Source: Rhodobacteraceae bacterium Alg231-04 (GTDB taxonomy: Bacteria > Pseudomonadota > Alphaproteobacteria > Rhodobacterales > Rhodobacteraceae). From it: a stretch of 64,000 nucleotides of DNA. Under the pieces are notes generated by a model. That model saw only the letters and a list, made by a program, of their open reading frames with translations. It was not told where the DNA came from and ran no database searches. The stretch lies in assembly GCA_900143635.1 (NCBI GenBank), contig FREY01000004.1, positions 310,001-374,000 on the forward strand, written 5' to 3'. How positions within the stretch are numbered: position 1 is the stretch's first letter; every line of letters begins with the position of its first letter. Made by a program: the position numbers and the translations under genes. Positions 18,709 through 25,479 of this stretch are shown here, piece by piece.

Positions 18709-18888
18709 TCAATCATCCCAACTTTCAGGGCCTGAAAGGTCGCGTGGCTTCGGTGCATTGTCAATTTGGGCGATAATCTTGATCGCCCCGGATTTTGTAA
18801 TTTCGACTGCGCCAATGGGGAGGCCTGCAGCTTGAGCGCCTTTAATTGCGCGCTTTACCTGGGCTTCTGTGAATCCTGTAGCGGCCAT
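18709..18888 (-). CDS. Small phage protein of 59 residues upstream of integrase
   Basis: The minus strand encodes MAATGFTEAQVKRAIKGAQA, followed by GLPIGAVEITKSGAIKI and ending PESWDD. Proteins of this size and shape are often found directly in front of alphaproteobacterial phage integrases. An excisionase-like or accessory role is possible, but no helix-turn-helix is certain. The stop lies just before the integrase start, and GAGAGTGAATAA precedes its ATG. Confidence 0.65.
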   Translation of the reverse strand: MAATGFTEAQVKRAIKGAQAAGLPIGAVEITKSGAIKIIAQIDNAPKPRDLSGPESWDD

Positions 18889-18957
18889 TTATTCACTCTC
18901 TCTTTCGAAACCTGTGCTGCCTGCGAAGCAAGCCGCTCCAATCAGAATGCCGGTCAT
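18889..18957 (-). CDS. Possible 22-residue peptide between methylase-like and 59-residue genes
   Basis: MTGILIGAACFAGSTGFERESE starts on an ATGA overlap with the methylase-like gene's stop and ends two bases before the next ATG. Its last codons contain the ribosome site of the next gene. It may be only a coupling leader that keeps ribosomes on the message and not a functional peptide. Confidence 0.3.
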   Translation of the reverse strand: MTGILIGAACFAGSTGFERESE

Positions 18958-19643
18958 GCTGCTTGCTCCTGCTCTATAGCCCAGCCGCCCCATTGGTCGG
19001 CCGCAGCACCCATCATTCCTGGGAAGGATCGGCTGCGCAGGCGCGCGCGTTCGGCGCCGGGTGACATCCGGTGAATGCGGCTCCAATTCTTCCATTCATC
19101 GGATCCGCGCGGAGGCTCGGGCAGGCGGTTGGTTTCGACCAGCTGGGGCAAGCCGCGCAGATACCAGCCGGTGCCCTTGTAGGCGCGCTCACCGAAATAG
19201 AACGGCTGGACGATGTGCGGCTTGGGCAGATCCGCCGGCATACGGTCGCGGGCAAGATCGTTCATCTCGGGGTTCTCGATGGCAACCTGTTCAATTGGCG
19301 CGTTCCAGCAAGTGGTGAAGATATCCACGCCCATCTCGAACTCATCGCGCATGCTCTCCAATGTGCGGCCCTTGGGTAATTGCTTTGGCTGTGTCCACTT
19401 GCCTGGACCGCTCATCCAGCGGCGGCCGGAACGGCAGAGGCGGGTGCAAGGCGGGTGCATAACCGCGAGCAGATCCCAACCCTCCTGCAGGATGCCGCCG
19501 CGAATATCGCAGCGAATGTGACGGTTCGAGCCATCCTCAGCAGCCTCAATATCGCAAGACCAAACGTCGTGGCCGCGATCCAAGAACGCACGCCGGGCAA
19601 TGCCGCTGGTTTCACATCCAATGAGAATCTTTAGCGGCTTCAT
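18954..19643 (-). CDS. Phage DNA cytosine-methyltransferase-like protein
   Basis: The 229-residue protein starts with a Rossmann-like segment (ILIGCETSGIARRAFLDRGH then WSCDIE) resembling motif I of C5-methyltransferases. It has MHPPCTRLC, which resembles the PPC catalytic loop (motif IV), and AIENPEMND, resembling motif VI. It is much shorter than full C5-methylases and no target-recognition domain is evident, so activity is uncertain. It is coupled by ATGA overlaps to the HNH gene before it and a tiny ORF after it. Possible roles are DNA modification during lytic growth or base metabolism. Confidence 0.65.
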   Translation of the reverse strand: MKPLKILIGCETSGIARRAFLDRGHDVWSCDIEAAEDGSNRHIRCDIRGGILQEGWDLLAVMHPPCTRLCRSGRRWMSGPGKWTQPKQLPKGRTLESMRDEFEMGVDIFTTCWNAPIEQVAIENPEMNDLARDRMPADLPKPHIVQPFYFGERAYKGTGWYLRGLPQLVETNRLPEPPRGSDEWKNWSRIHRMSPGAERARLRSRSFPGMMGAAADQWGGWAIEQEQAA

Positions 19644-19996
19644 GCGTCACTCCTCAATTCAACTGTGCCGTCTAACTTCTTCTTCCATTTTGACTTTCGG
19701 CTTGCCGGCAGGGCGCATTTACTGGGTGCGCTGGCGCCGTTGTGCTTTGCCCGGACACGGTTCGCCTTGGCTATCTGGCTGACGTCCGCCTTAGTCTTCG
19801 ACTTGTGGCAGAGCTGGTGAGCCGGGGCGGCGTTGGCCTCGTCGTCTTCCCCGCCCATGGCGATTGGGATGATATGTTCGACCTCCCAAACCTCGCGGGT
19901 TCCGTCGATCTGCTGGCCGCAGATGTGGCAGGTTCCCTTGTGGGCTTCGAAGAGAGCTAGGCGTCGGCGAGCGGTCCAAGAGCGGCGGCGGGTCAT
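19640..19996 (-). CDS. HNH endonuclease (early operon)
   Basis: This HNH nuclease of about 118 residues has zinc-finger-type cysteines in GTCHICGQQI and the HNH core VEHIIPIAMGGEDDEANAAP then HQLCHKSKTKAD. The start MTRRRSW was chosen because it overlaps the NinB stop as ATGA; a longer in-frame ORF exists but would run deep into ninB. In this position (after erf and ninB) it may take part in recombination or junction processing, as NinG does in lambda. That comparison is positional only. Confidence 0.8.
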   Translation of the reverse strand: MTRRRSWTARRRLALFEAHKGTCHICGQQIDGTREVWEVEHIIPIAMGGEDDEANAAPAHQLCHKSKTKADVSQIAKANRVRAKHNGASAPSKCALPASRKSKWKKKLDGTVELRSDA

Positions 19997-20382
19997 GCTG
20001 CTGTCCCTTCGTCGCTCCAGCGGACGCCGTGTCTGTCTCCGTATTCTTGGATGCATGTGATCAGGTCTGCCATCTGCTGCTTGTTGAGACGGCTGGTACG
20101 AAAGCCCGCGGGAAACGGTGCGTCATTCAAACCGGGCTGCCAAAGGATCTCGTGACCGAGGAAATGCATGAATGCTGCCTTCCAAGTGTCTGTGGTCCAA
20201 TGCCTATTCTCCGGCGCAGCGCGCGAGATATCCGAGAGAAGCGCCCACATTTTCGCGTTTTGATCTACGGTTCTCTTGGCTTCGCGGATGTTCAGGACCG
20301 CGCCAAGCGGCGCGCGCTCTACCAGATCGTGCGCAAAGCGACGTTGGCTCTGCCCTGCGAGAATGACGGTTTGCCCAGCCAT
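19993..20382 (-). CDS. ninB: NinB-type phage recombination protein
   Basis: A 129-residue protein with the NinB pattern: AKRTVDQNAKMWALLSDISR near residues 35-55, WTTDTWKAAFMHFLG and SRLNKQQMADLITCIQEYG near the C-terminus. NinB (Orf) of lambda helps load recombination proteins on SSB-coated DNA. The ATG at 20382 overlaps the stop of the preceding 59-residue gene. It lies in the same operon as the Erf-like annealing protein, forming a recombination module. Confidence 0.88.
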   Translation of the reverse strand: MAGQTVILAGQSQRRFAHDLVERAPLGAVLNIREAKRTVDQNAKMWALLSDISRAAPENRHWTTDTWKAAFMHFLGHEILWQPGLNDAPFPAGFRTSRLNKQQMADLITCIQEYGDRHGVRWSDEGTAA

Positions 20383-20561
20383 CACACAGGCCTCGGCGTG
20401 TGATCGAGAACCGCGCGCGTCAGGCGCGCCGTGGTTAGGCCGTGCTCGTGCGCAACGGTTTCCAGCAACTCGGCATGGTCAGCGCCTTCGGGTCGAGCGT
20501 TAGCTGCGTCCTCGCGGTTGAGGTATTCATCCACTGCGGAGTTCAGATCGGTTTGGGACAT
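20382..20561 (-). CDS. Small phage protein of 59 residues between erf and ninB
   Basis: The sequence MSQTDLNSAVDEYLNREDAA continues to a C-terminal HGLTTARLTRAVLDHT. It begins with an ATG sharing one base with the erf stop (TAATG) and ends overlapping the ninB ATG, so it is tightly coupled on both sides. It is acidic and helical in appearance. The family is not recognised; it was found by reading across the gap between the two larger genes. Confidence 0.7.
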   Translation of the reverse strand: MSQTDLNSAVDEYLNREDAANARPEGADHAELLETVAHEHGLTTARLTRAVLDHTPRPV

Positions 20562-21382
20562 TAGATTTCCCCCTTGATCTCAAGAATTCGATTTTCGTAG
20601 GCGTCGACCACTTTGTTGTAGAGGTCGGGATGAGCGCCTTGGAGCGCGCGGTCGCCTTCGATGAGGTTCGCGCGCCGGTCCCATTCGTTGAACAGTTGGC
20701 GAGCGCTGGATTTGCGGCCCCATTGAGCGCAGAGCGCGTTGGTGATCGCCTCTGCCTTGTCACGCGGTGTCGAGTTCGCAGGAAGGTCTGCGACTACTGT
20801 GTCCGCCCAGCCATTGCGGCGGACGCCTGGCGCAGCAGCACCGGAGCCACGGCCATCGTCCTCATCATCTTCACCCAGAGAGAGGCCAAGGATTGCTTGT
20901 GCGGTATAGCGCTGGCCATACTTCTGAGTGGAGCCCACGGCCTGAACAGCGTTCTTGCTGCCGCTGGTGTCGCGGGGCAGGGACATGCTGGTCTCCTCAC
21001 AGTGACCGGCCTTGTGCATCAGCTTTGCGGTGACAACGACCTGCTCCTTCACTTCGATGGCGAAAGTCATCGCGAGACCATGCTGAGATAGAACCGGGCG
21101 GGTGAACTTGGTGATGTCTTCCAAGGTGGCGTAAGGCTTGCCGTTGTGCCCTTGACCACGGAGCGGGATCGTTGGGAAATCCGCAGACGCGCGCGAGAAT
21201 GCCTCAGCAAATGCTGCCTTGGCGCTTTGGGCGTCGTGGCGTTCTTTCAGTTCCAGCATCCGCTCCAGTTTGGCGAGATCAGAATTCGGGTCCATTGCGA
21301 CCCGCTCAATCATGGAAACCATCGGATCGGCAGGAAGGAGGCCCTCTGGCTCAGGTTGGTTGTATTCAGCGAGTTCGGTCAT
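20561..21382 (-). CDS. erf: ERF-family single-strand annealing protein
   Basis: This Erf-like recombinase of about 273 residues contains KAAFAEAFSRASADFPTIP and KPYATLEDITKFTRPVLSQHG, followed by the family's SKNAVQAVGSTQKYGQRYT and AQAILGLSLGEDDEDDG segments. The acidic DDEDDG stretch near residue 170 is typical. The start MTELAEYN was chosen because of a TGGAGAA site upstream. The protein anneals single-stranded DNA for phage recombination or circularisation, working here with NinB. Confidence 0.9.
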   Translation of the reverse strand: MTELAEYNQPEPEGLLPADPMVSMIERVAMDPNSDLAKLERMLELKERHDAQSAKAAFAEAFSRASADFPTIPLRGQGHNGKPYATLEDITKFTRPVLSQHGLAMTFAIEVKEQVVVTAKLMHKAGHCEETSMSLPRDTSGSKNAVQAVGSTQKYGQRYTAQAILGLSLGEDDEDDGRGSGAAAPGVRRNGWADTVVADLPANSTPRDKAEAITNALCAQWGRKSSARQLFNEWDRRANLIEGDRALQGAHPDLYNKVVDAYENRILEIKGEI

Positions 21383-21482
21383 TGCGTTCTCCAGTGAAAA
21401 GGCCCGGCGGCTCAAGAAGACGGACTCCGAGTGGCCGCCGGGGCAGTTAGAGGCGCGGACGGAGTGCGCCTCTCAGGGAGGT

Positions 21483-21848
21483 TCAGTGATTTACGGAATA
21501 GTAGGCGGCGAGCTCGATGGCTCTGCCTGCAGAGGCTGTAAGGCCAGCCAGCAGGAGAGTAGCCAGAAGCGTACCTATAAGCGCAGCTGGCCAACGGGCA
21601 GGCTTTGCCCAGCTGCGTGACAGGCGCGCGTGGTAGTCAGCCCACAGCGGGGCCATCTGGCCTAATGGATGAGGGGGACGGCGGGAGGAAGCAATCGTGC
21701 CGTGAGTGGTGGATTTGCTGCCTCCCGCCGGAATGCTACCAGTTGAGGGGACATCACAACCAGCGGCACTACTAGGTAAAGAACTAATAGCGCGAGTGCG
21801 GGCAATCAACTGCCCCATTTGCTTGTGTGGATCTGAGTGCGGAAACAT
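21483..21848 (-). CDS. Small phage protein with C-terminal membrane segment
   Basis: The 121-residue product has a low-complexity, Pro/Ser-rich N-terminal half and a single hydrophobic segment near the C-terminus (WPAALIGTLLATLLLAGLTA). A GGAG site lies 8 bases before the ATG, which sits 5 bases after the stop of the upstream gene, supporting translation. Its function is not recognised. As an early leftward gene with one membrane anchor it could act on the host envelope or on superinfection, but nothing in the sequence proves this. Confidence 0.5.
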   Translation of the reverse strand: MFPHSDPHKQMGQLIARTRAISSLPSSAAGCDVPSTGSIPAGGSKSTTHGTIASSRRPPHPLGQMAPLWADYHARLSRSWAKPARWPAALIGTLLATLLLAGLTASAGRAIELAAYYSVNH

Positions 21849-21853
21849 GCCGA

Positions 21854-22222
21854 TTACTCCGCTGCAATTGCAAAGAAGGGCTCAGCAGCCCGGAGGATGG
21901 CGGCAGCGTTGAATGCAGCGCCGTCGTCGTCATGGACGGTCTCGTATTCATCCAATTCAGCGGGCAGGGCATCCTCTTCGAAATACGCCTCAAGGCGATT
22001 GACCTCATCGCGGCCAAAGCGGTGGCGCAGTTCGTGGCGGGTGTAGAGGTGGCCGTCAACGTAAGCGAATGCGAAGCCAACGTGGGCTTCCCAGCCGCCA
22101 CCTTCACCGATGGCACGATCTGCTTCCTCCAAACGAGCGGTCCATACTAGTTCAGCAGAACCTTCGAAGGTTTCACCATCGCGGTTAGTGATCTCGATTT
22201 CTTTGAAGGATGTGCCGTTCAT
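21854..22222 (-). CDS. First gene of the leftward early operon, hypothetical
   Basis: A 122-residue acidic protein starting MNGTSFKEIEITNRDGETF, with repeated aromatic/acidic strands (AYVDGHLYTRHELRHRFG, RLEAYFEEDALPAELDEY). The start follows GGGAGACGG and lies about 20 bases downstream of the predicted PL start point. A longer in-frame ORF would run through the PL promoter and its operator, so it was rejected. In lambda the equivalent position holds N. This protein shows no Arg-rich RNA-binding motif, so an N-like role is not supported. Confidence 0.7.
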   Translation of the reverse strand: MNGTSFKEIEITNRDGETFEGSAELVWTARLEEADRAIGEGGGWEAHVGFAFAYVDGHLYTRHELRHRFGRDEVNRLEAYFEEDALPAELDEYETVHDDDGAAFNAAAILRAAEPFFAIAAE

Positions 22223-22249
22223 CGTCCGTCTCCCGGTTGGTACAATAAC

Positions 22250-22303
22250 AATGTAGCGATAAACGCTACGTATGGCAATCGAATTTGTAGTAATAATCGC
22301 TAC
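22250..22303 (-). promoter_or_regulatory. PL promoter with operator pair OL
   Basis: Leftward -35 TTGCCA (22273-22278), a 17-base spacer and -10 TACATT (22250-22255). A 17-bp operator (22253-22269, halves GTAGCGAT/AACGCTAC) fills the spacer. A second copy (22287-22303, GTAGTAAT/ATCGCTAC) is centred 34 bp upstream. The half-site GTAGCGAA is shared with the CI/Cro region at 29.55 kb. Confidence 0.8.
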
Positions 22304-22652
22304 AAATTTCTCAGACGTCTTATGAATCGACACTTCGGGTAACTCAACTCCTCTCAAGGCAAAGAAAAACCCACCCACAACAAAGGGTGATGGATGGACC
22401 TCGATGTTTCCGCACCAGATCGCGCATAGGGTTGGTAAAGTGAGGCTTTAGAAGCCAAGTGGGACTATATGGGCTGGAATAGGGCTTTGTATCGCATTGG
22501 CGTCACCAGTGCGAAAGCCAGCAGTTGCTGCAAGAATTCGCCCCGTAGTTGGCACATTGATGCCCTGATGCCCGATTATCAAAGTGCTGCCTTATTTAGG
22601 CAGACCAGGAAGGGGGAGGGCTTGTGAGTGGCCCGCTGCCCTGGTCACTCTG

Positions 22653-22685
22653 AAAACTCCGCGCCGTTCTTGGTGCGGGGTTTTT
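22653..22685 (+). terminator. Bidirectional terminator in the gap before cargo block 1
   Basis: AAAACTCCGCGCC, a short loop, then GGTGCGGGG and TTTTT form a stem flanked by an A-run and a T-run, so it can stop transcription both ways. The rest of 22304-22814 shows no convincing gene. The terminator isolates the cargo from PL and implies a separate promoter for the membrane protein gene. Confidence 0.75.
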
Positions 22686-22814
22686 CTATTTATAGCCAGA
22701 AAACTTACCCAATTTTGGTCAGTTTCCAGCCCAAAGCGGTCATGATCACTCTACAAAATGGCCTCTCATTTCGATGGAAGTCCGAAATCGGCAGTGTAGA
22801 GTGCCCAGGGCTGG

Positions 22815-23498
22815 ATGGAGATGCTCGTTTTGGAAATAACAAACCTGGATTGGAAAGTTCTACGTTGGGAAAACGTGAGGAGTATCGCGAACAACGATTT
22901 CACGCGTGTTGTTTCGCTCATCCCAATTGTCGGTTACTTGATACTATTCAACGATGAAATAGCGGGCATCGCATCTTTCAATACATTGGCTGGAGTGGGT
23001 GAAGGCGACGCCTCACCTTTTGTTCTAGGAGGTCTAGCAAAGCTTCGGTTCGTGTTCTTTGGAAGTCTTTTGGTGCTGTTCTCATACGCAATTTACCGAA
23101 TTTTCCGCCCCAACGAGCTAGAATCATCAAACAACGATCTGGATTTTTCCAACCTAGTTAAGCAGAGGTACAGTGTTGTCGAATTGGCCGAGATCGAAGC
23201 GGAAGTGTATTCTGAAAGTTGGACTGAACGAACGGAAGCCTTTTGGGTGGTCTTAGGTAGTCCACGGTCGCGGAAAGCCCTAGTTTCAGGATATAGGTTT
23301 GACGCAAGGGACCGGATGTTCTCTACGCATGGTGACTACATTAGCTTTCTAGCAAGAGAGTACTGGAGCGGTATGATGCATACCTATCGGCTTGCCCGGA
23401 TCTCGTCTGTAGTTTCTGGCATTGTAGGGTACTGTCTTTTGGCACTTCCGACTATGGATGTTGCACAAGCAGTCTTGCTTCAGTTGCTTTTTGGATAG
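22815..23498 (+). CDS. Cargo membrane protein of unknown function
   Basis: A 227-residue protein with about three hydrophobic stretches: residues 34-47 (VSLIPIVGYLILFN), 76-98 (LRFVFFGSLLVLFSYAIYRI) and the C-terminus from about 199 (VVSGIVGYCLLALPTMD). A cytoplasmic region of about 95 residues lies between the last two. Base composition is clearly more AT-rich than in the phage core genes, a sign of separate acquisition. It sits where lambda keeps its lysogenic rex genes, beside a restriction nuclease, so a superinfection-exclusion or defence role is a reasonable guess. The family is not recognised. Confidence 0.65.
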   Translation: MEMLVLEITNLDWKVLRWENVRSIANNDFTRVVSLIPIVGYLILFNDEIAGIASFNTLAGVGEGDASPFVLGGLAKLRFVFFGSLLVLFSYAIYRIFRPNELESSNNDLDFSNLVKQRYSVVELAEIEAEVYSESWTERTEAFWVVLGSPRSRKALVSGYRFDARDRMFSTHGDYISFLAREYWSGMMHTYRLARISSVVSGIVGYCLLALPTMDVAQAVLLQLLFG

Positions 23499-23840
23499 TG
23501 TTGTGACGCTTCCGAAGCAGGACCTCACGAAAAACGGGGGAATACCCTCTGCCACTGGTAGACGCCGGTCACCTAGGCAGATTGGCAGGAACCGGGGCCG
23601 CCCCACTCCTGTAGTGTCTATTTCAGCCCAAAGCAGACCTACGACAGGCAACCACTAAACAGTAAATTCGGCGCTGCGGCGGTCTGGTCAGTTGCCAATG
23701 AAAGTGATTGATTTACAATGATTTCGACAAGCAGTCTGGATAGTCTAATAAGTGACTAAGCGCCGCCCCTTCGGCTGCCTGTAATGAAAACAAGCCAGCT
23801 CCTATTGTTTTTAATGCACCTTGGAAACAGAAAGAAGAAC

Positions 23841-24974
23841 ATGGCCACGGGCAACCACCTAAGTAATTTGACAAGCGCGAAGGCAGTCCAAGACTCTCTC
23901 GAAGAGTTTCGTGAGCTTGGTCGGAGTGCGTTTCTCGACAGGTATGGATTCAAAGGTTCACGCCGATATTTTGTGATCCAAGATGGCATCGGTTACGACA
24001 GTAAACCGATTGCCGCCGCTGCTTATGGCCATCAGCACGGTCGGGAAGAGGCGCTACACTTCGACGACTTTTCTGGTGGTACTCCGGTTATCAGCAAGAT
24101 GAGTAAACTTGGCTACATGGTTTCAGATTGGACTTCACCGCAGTTCGAGATCGGAAAGGTTTTTACGCGAGATCTGCTGCGTGAGATGTTCGAGATAAAG
24201 GATGCAACAATCAATACTGGCGTGTTCCGTCCTCAAGCCAGCAATTCGATATGGCTGTTCATAACACGCGACAAACAGAAGGATCGGACGCAATACAAAG
24301 ATCACTTTAACGGCGATCTTCTTTTTTGGCAGGGGCAAACTAAAGGCCGCACGGACTCTGCGATCATTGACCATGAGGCAGCTGGAGACGAGCTGCTAGT
24401 TTTCTACCGTGACAGCAAACGTAGCCATCCAGGAGCCGGCTTCCTTTTTGAAGGTCAGTTTAGGTACCTAAGCCACAGCGGGGAAAGCCCGACAGACTTC
24501 GTACTGCAACGTGTGAACACACACGAGGAAGTTGAAGCTCCAGAAGACAAGTTCGATCCCAGTTCGATTGAGGATGGGCGCAAACAAGTTTGGGCCAAGG
24601 TCAAACGTCGCCAGGGGCAACAATCTTTTCGGCGAGGCCTAGTCCGAGCGTATGGGGGGCGATGCGCAGTTACTGGATGCACTATCGAACCACTTCTCGA
24701 GGCAGCCCACATTCACCCCTACCGTGGGACCTACACCAACGGTATTTCCAACGGTTTGCTTCTTCGTGCCGACATCCACACACTATTCGACCTTGGGATG
24801 ATCACCGTGACGCCAGCGCACAAAATTGAGGTATCCGCAAAACTACACGGCACCGAATATGCCTCTCTGTGCGGGCAGCCAATCAAGCTTCCTCAATCTG
24901 CTATTGATCGCCCCAGTGATCAGGCGTTGGACTGGCATCGGAACTTGCATAGCAAAATTGACGGGATTAGTTGA
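23841..24974 (+). CDS. ScoMcrA-like HNH restriction endonuclease (type IV-like)
   Basis: This protein of about 377 residues has three parts. Residues 5-95 match a ScoMcrA-type N-terminal head domain (FRELGRSAFLDRYGF, YDSKPIAAAAYGHQHG, DDFSGGTPV). A middle DUF3427/SRA-like region runs from about 100 to 230 (GDLLFWQGQT, LLVFYRDSKRSHPG). A C-terminal HNH domain lies near 275-345 (RCAVTGCTIEPLLEAAHIHP, NGLLLRADIHTLFD). Relatives cut DNA carrying modified bases. The start MATGNHL was preferred because AGAAAGAAG precedes it. It lies in the prophage immunity region and is likely expressed in lysogens, consistent with defence against modified phages. Confidence 0.82.
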   Translation: MATGNHLSNLTSAKAVQDSLEEFRELGRSAFLDRYGFKGSRRYFVIQDGIGYDSKPIAAAAYGHQHGREEALHFDDFSGGTPVISKMSKLGYMVSDWTSPQFEIGKVFTRDLLREMFEIKDATINTGVFRPQASNSIWLFITRDKQKDRTQYKDHFNGDLLFWQGQTKGRTDSAIIDHEAAGDELLVFYRDSKRSHPGAGFLFEGQFRYLSHSGESPTDFVLQRVNTHEEVEAPEDKFDPSSIEDGRKQVWAKVKRRQGQQSFRRGLVRAYGGRCAVTGCTIEPLLEAAHIHPYRGTYTNGISNGLLLRADIHTLFDLGMITVTPAHKIEVSAKLHGTEYASLCGQPIKLPQSAIDRPSDQALDWHRNLHSKIDGIS

Positions 24975-25139
24975 ACAGTTCAGGTTGAAAACAACCTTTG
25001 CAGACCTTGGCGCCTGGATCCTTTTATTGGGGTACAGGTAGACCACTCTCAGCCCGAAGCCGTCACAGTACAAAAACACGCTGGAGGCAAAAGCAGACAT
25101 TCAACAAGGCACGGTGCCGCGACAAGTAGGCAAAAAATG

Positions 25140-25260
25140 CGACCCAGTGCTAAGGGTGCAGCCGAGACGTCAGTTTGAACTCGCCTTGCGCACGAAGCGG
25201 GCTTTGCAAAGTCATACTAGTCGGCCCGCCGCGTCTACCTGTATGTCCAAACCCGGTATT
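25140..25260. repeat. Dispersed intergenic repeat copy, left flank of sulfatase cassette
   Basis: The gene-free stretch 24975-25479 contains AGCGGGCTTTGCAAA at 25196-25210, an exact inverted copy of 28704-28718 on the other side of the alkylsulfatase-Crp pair. Surrounding bases resemble other copies of a degenerate roseobacter-type intergenic repeat in this window. No coding sequence is evident in the gap. Confidence 0.55.
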
Positions 25261-25479
25261 TGCTCTATAAGCCGATTCAAAGTCGCCAAGGTTAGAGTGG
25301 CTGGTTACTGTCAGCAATCTTTGCAGGAACTCACGTCAATCGCACTCAAGTTCGACCACCCGATCTGCCAAAACGAGTTTCTGCATTACAGGAAGAACGG
25401 CGGCACCCTTGGAAGGTCGCAGTCGGTTATTTGCGGTCGGCAGAGGTGGCGCGCCAAAGCCTTCTGGCGCGTCTTCTTT

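Noticed and set aside
21854-22222. N-like antiterminator as first leftward gene
   Set aside because: The position fits, but there is no Arg-rich RNA-binding segment and no recognisable nut-like boxB hairpin.
22304-22650. Small RNA gene opposite the PL region
   Set aside because: A terminator follows, but no promoter or conserved structure could be shown.
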